A DNA stretch of 64,000 bases from the NCBI GenBank assembly GCA_001643675.2, contig LSRY02000008.1, positions 1,189,501 to 1,253,500 of the forward strand. Direction: 5' to 3'. How positions within the stretch are numbered: the first letter of the stretch is position 1; each line of letters starts with the position of its first letter. This DNA is from Monocercomonoides exilis. Taxonomy: Eukaryota > Preaxostyla > Oxymonadida > Polymastigidae. The translations under genes were made by a program, and so were the position numbers. The notes beneath the pieces are model-generated. The model did not search any database. It saw only the letters and a program-made list of their open reading frames with translations, and was not told the origin of the DNA. Below are positions 62,301 to 64,000 of the stretch, one piece after another.

Positions 62301-64000
62301 TCTCTTTCTTCTTCTTCTTCTTCTTCTTCTTCTTCTATTTTTAATTCTTCTTCCTTTTCTAATATTTCATCATCATCATCTTCTTCTTCTTCTCTTTCTT
62401 CTTCTTCTTCTTCTTTTAATAATTCTTCTAATATTTCATCAAATTCCTCTTCTTCTTTTTCTTCTTCTTCTTCTCTTCCTTATTCTTTTTCTCTTCCTCA
62501 TTCATTTCTCAAGAAATATTCCCCTTTTGCACTCAAACGCAAACAAAACCAATTTTTGTCCGGTTTTTCATCTTCTTCTCTTCTTTCTGCATTTTTTGAG
62601 GCTTCGAAAGGGAAAAAGAAGAATTCGAAGAAAAAATTAACTTCTTCTTCTTCTTCTTCTCTTTATTCTTCTTCTAATTCATCATCATCTTCTTCTCAAC
62701 AATATACAATAGAATCTTCATCAACAAAACGAAATGGAAAAGATGAAGAAGAGAAAGAGAAAGAGAATGAGAAAGAGAATGAGAAAGAAGATGAAGAAGA
62801 AGAAAATGAAGATTATTTCTTGAACTTAGATGATGATGATGATGAAGATGAAGATTATAATGATGAAGAAAGTGAAGAAAAAGAAAGAAGAAGAAAACAA
62901 GAAGATGAAGAAGAAGAAGAAGAAGAATCCGATTTTAATTCATCTTCATCTTTTTCTTCTTCCTCTTCTTCCTCTTCTTCCTCTTCCTCTTTCTTCACTG
63001 AATGCTTCCTCTGGACAATGACAGAGCTCCAGCGCAGAGAATACCAAGCTGCACGCGAAATCGTCCTCTTAATCGGCTCTGAAGCAAATCGCCTTCAAAT
63101 TCAACTGGAAAAATGTATTTTGGCAATGAACCATTTCAAAGAACTTGTTGCTCTGTGTGTGAATCAGCCGAGGAATGAGAAGGAGAAGGAGGAGGAGGAG
63201 AGGGAGGTGTGGAGGGTGTTGGAGAAGAGGAGGAGAAGAAGAAGAGAAGGAGAAAAAGAAGGAAGGGAAGAAAGAGAAAGAGAAGAACAACCAATGCCAT
63301 TGAATAATACAATTGAAGAAGGAGAGAAAGGAAAGAAAGAAAAAGAAGGAGAAAGAGAAGGAGAAGAAGGAGAAAACAATGAAGCCATCAAAAGCATAGC
63401 AGATGCACTTGAGGTGTTTGAGTCCAAGCCGTGGCTGTTTGTGGAGATGATGGGGTGTTTGTCGTTGGTGATGGAAGGCTTCATGCGATCTGTGCAGAAC
63501 ACACGCCTGTTCCTCCACAAGACGCTGGGCGAGCACAAAGAGATGTTTCTGGTGAAGCTGGAGAAGAAAGACAAAGACGTCTTTGCATTTGCGATGGAGC
63601 ACATGGAAGAAGTGAAGGCAGTTGTGCTGGAGAAGAAGGTGATGGATCAGCTGTGGGAGATGTCGGAAGAGAAGACGCTGCATCTGCTGGTGGATTCGAC
63701 TTCCACCACATTCAACTTTGGAAGTGGTGGTGGTGGAGGAGGTGGAGGAGGAGGGAATAACTTGAATTCTTCTTCTCATTCTAATTCTTCTAATTCTTCT
63801 CAATTGTCATCTGATAGCGATATATCTTCTCCTTCTCTTTCTCCTTCTCCTTTATCATCACCATCACCTTCTTCTTCTCCTTCCCCCTTATCATCTTCTT
63901 CTTCCTCTTCTTCCTCTTCCTCTTCTTCTCGCTCCATCCCCTTCTTCACCACCTCCGTTGCCTTTGAAGTGAACGATGTCTATGCCTCCCTGATGCCCCA
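59397..64000 (+). CDS. VPS41: Vps41-like HOPS complex subunit, partial at 3' end, with Ser-rich insertions
   Basis: Open from ATG 59397 for at least 1534 codons, past the window edge. The product tethers late endosome/lysosome membranes in the HOPS complex (family knowledge). The N-terminal beta-propeller shows GSSDGFVYWINR, ATQDGQVIVLH, ELFCGGMEQKLLLVSKG and the hallmark EGEIMNIKWNGRYIAWANST followed by GVRVYDYEK. After RDYKLVNG comes an Asn/Gly/Ser insert (about 340-475). The helical solenoid then starts at FILSPHMRL and DDHLLWLISRRRFKEALKEA and runs through YLQFAMQTKQFDVAIHLATA and IPTEYFDVSLVVRQI. Further Ser and acidic inserts break the solenoid (about 660-760, 845-925, 945-1200). Conserved islands return at TMTELQRREYQAAREIVLLI and FVEMMGCLSLVMEGFMRSVQ. 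Human Vps41 is about 850 residues, so inserts nearly double the length. No intron seen. Confidence 0.88.
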   Translation, partial: MQNLPENETEEDAEEIEPLLKYNFYPLSFFVDPRSRATCIYFNQGLTVIGSSDGFVYWINRQNVKIRQARVSTDPINDVTISDDLHVGVATQDGQVIVLHHTEDNAIIKHQFQRPMIAVALHPNFKSKKELFCGGMEQKLLLVSKGLFKTSVKEIASMEGEIMNIKWNGRYIAWANSTGVRVYDYEKQGVIAKLGMFRPEQKMWTKIYPFSLSWYGSDTLLIACANRIVVYRVFENPDEHQRLATVLHQIDQLDFIVCGITPLVNNSVAILCLFEPETPQTPFDPPELRVVQLDQLPQGAVTLDQLLAAEKACDQLALEGTQNFGPRDYKLVNGVVMMMMNANTTMNTNVNERENRGENRGETGGGGERSGGGGGGGGGERGNNNNNSNVNSFQSSSSSSSSSNSNSSSLNNSLSSSSSSSSSPFQSNSSSSSSSYSSSSPQSSSSPSPLPSSLSSSSSSSSPSSSSPPSSSPPSPLPIMTLFILSPHMRLSAQQINTDDHLLWLISRRRFKEALKEATLANEKYPGLLKNVNIEEIIAAYLQFAMQTKQFDVAIHLATAHKHHFYIRRNIPLFQSLIRHLISAEKLEALGEIPLDEPRLSKETYAAVLNYYFSHSPVRFDKEVTRIPTEYFDVSLVVRQITAGEELKREVEDVVREGQRLVGLIEREKEKEKEKEREKEKEKESEMNKMINNNNNNKYTSSSSSSSSYPYQYQYQSNSSSSSSSSLSSSSLSSSSLSSSSSSPSSLSPSSLSPSSLSPSSLSHQLISLFLRLRSTNIGNDEKHTIFGRSVSKFGRILAKTKDFIEIQLKKMDELMKGRLEEMQEKEEEEKEEKEKEKEVDDEKEKDTDNSKNSLQNNTSSSSSSSSNLNSFSPSSSSPSSPSSSSSSSSSLSSSSSSSSSSSPSSSSPSPSPSSSSSSSFSSSSSSSSPCVFCGDLSESEFHFIRDQIAKGAYGGIPFSNSSSSSSSSLSSSSSSSSSSIFNSSSFSNISSSSSSSSSLSSSSSSFNNSSNISSNSSSSFSSSSSLPYSFSLPHSFLKKYSPFALKRKQNQFLSGFSSSSLLSAFFEASKGKKKNSKKKLTSSSSSSLYSSSNSSSSSSQQYTIESSSTKRNGKDEEEKEKENEKENEKEDEEEENEDYFLNLDDDDDEDEDYNDEESEEKERRRKQEDEEEEEEESDFNSSSSFSSSSSSSSSSSSFFTECFLWTMTELQRREYQAAREIVLLIGSEANRLQIQLEKCILAMNHFKELVALCVNQPRNEKEKEEEEREVWRVLEKRRRRRREGEKEGREEREREEQPMPLNNTIEEGEKGKKEKEGEREGEEGENNEAIKSIADALEVFESKPWLFVEMMGCLSLVMEGFMRSVQNTRLFLHKTLGEHKEMFLVKLEKKDKDVFAFAMEHMEEVKAVVLEKKVMDQLWEMSEEKTLHLLVDSTSTTFNFGSGGGGGGGGGGNNLNSSSHSNSSNSSQLSSDSDISSPSLSPSPLSSPSPSSSPSPLSSSSSSSSSSSSSRSIPFFTTSVAFEVNDVYASLMP
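60570..63960 (+). repeat. Serine-codon microsatellite islands in vps41
   Basis: (TCT)n and mixed TCN tracts at about 60570-60835, 61492-61685, 61970-62190, 62278-62490, 62640-62700, 62938-62995 and 63765-63935. They alternate with GAA/GAT acidic runs, all in frame. Each sits between conserved solenoid blocks. Confidence 0.9.

Noticed and set aside
1-64000. tRNA or rRNA genes
   Set aside because: No cloverleaf-like or rRNA-like stretch was recognised by eye; a tRNAscan or covariance search was not possible.

Overview
The window looks like the nuclear genome of a unicellular eukaryote. It is AT-rich and has short GT-AG introns. Its two clearly identifiable genes are eukaryotic: a kinesin and the HOPS/CORVET-type trafficking subunit Vps41. 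The rest is dominated by a multicopy, Cys- and Gly-rich, parallel beta-helix-like protein family. From memory, that family and the broken gene family at 19-20.4 kb resemble proteins of oxymonad flagellates (Monocercomonoides type). This assignment is inference and no database search was possible. The long open frames of the kinesin and Vps41 fit the standard genetic code.

Layout. (1) 1-16.8 kb holds beta-helix genes in alternating orientation: A (+, 3398-5074), B (-, 7442-9412), C (-, 9688-11301) and D (+, 15251-16807). A and B face tail to tail across an inverted repeat centred near 6308. A 1.6-kb module is directly repeated at 1 and 12223. (2) 16.8-24.1 kb is gene-poor and contains a decayed member of another family plus MITE-like sequences. 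(3) 24.1-46.9 kb is a roughly 20-kb palindrome centred at about 35,320 with a 66-bp loop. Its left arm carries E (-), G-left (-) and F (+); its right arm carries F-prime (-), G-right (+) and H (+). F and F-prime are predicted identical over 729 residues. Elsewhere the arms differ in discrete patches that match other copies in the window. (4) 46.9-49.9 kb is AT-rich intergenic DNA with two small inverted-repeat elements, a 46-bp A tract and two simple-sequence arrays. (5) 49.9-64 kb is a conserved-gene segment. A kinesin-8-like gene (-, one intron) and vps41 (+, running off the window) diverge from an 87-bp shared promoter, and both carry extreme poly-serine expansions.

How it fits together. 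The beta-helix genes behave as a mosaic family. Blocks of about 100-700 bp are shared nearly exactly between copies and end abruptly, most copies are truncated at the 3' end, and flanks are recycled in both orientations. This is the pattern expected from repeated gene conversion and inverted duplication. A cassette archive feeding an intact surface-protein gene elsewhere is an attractive but unproven reading. The kinesin/Vps41 pair looks like ordinary core genome next to this dynamic region.
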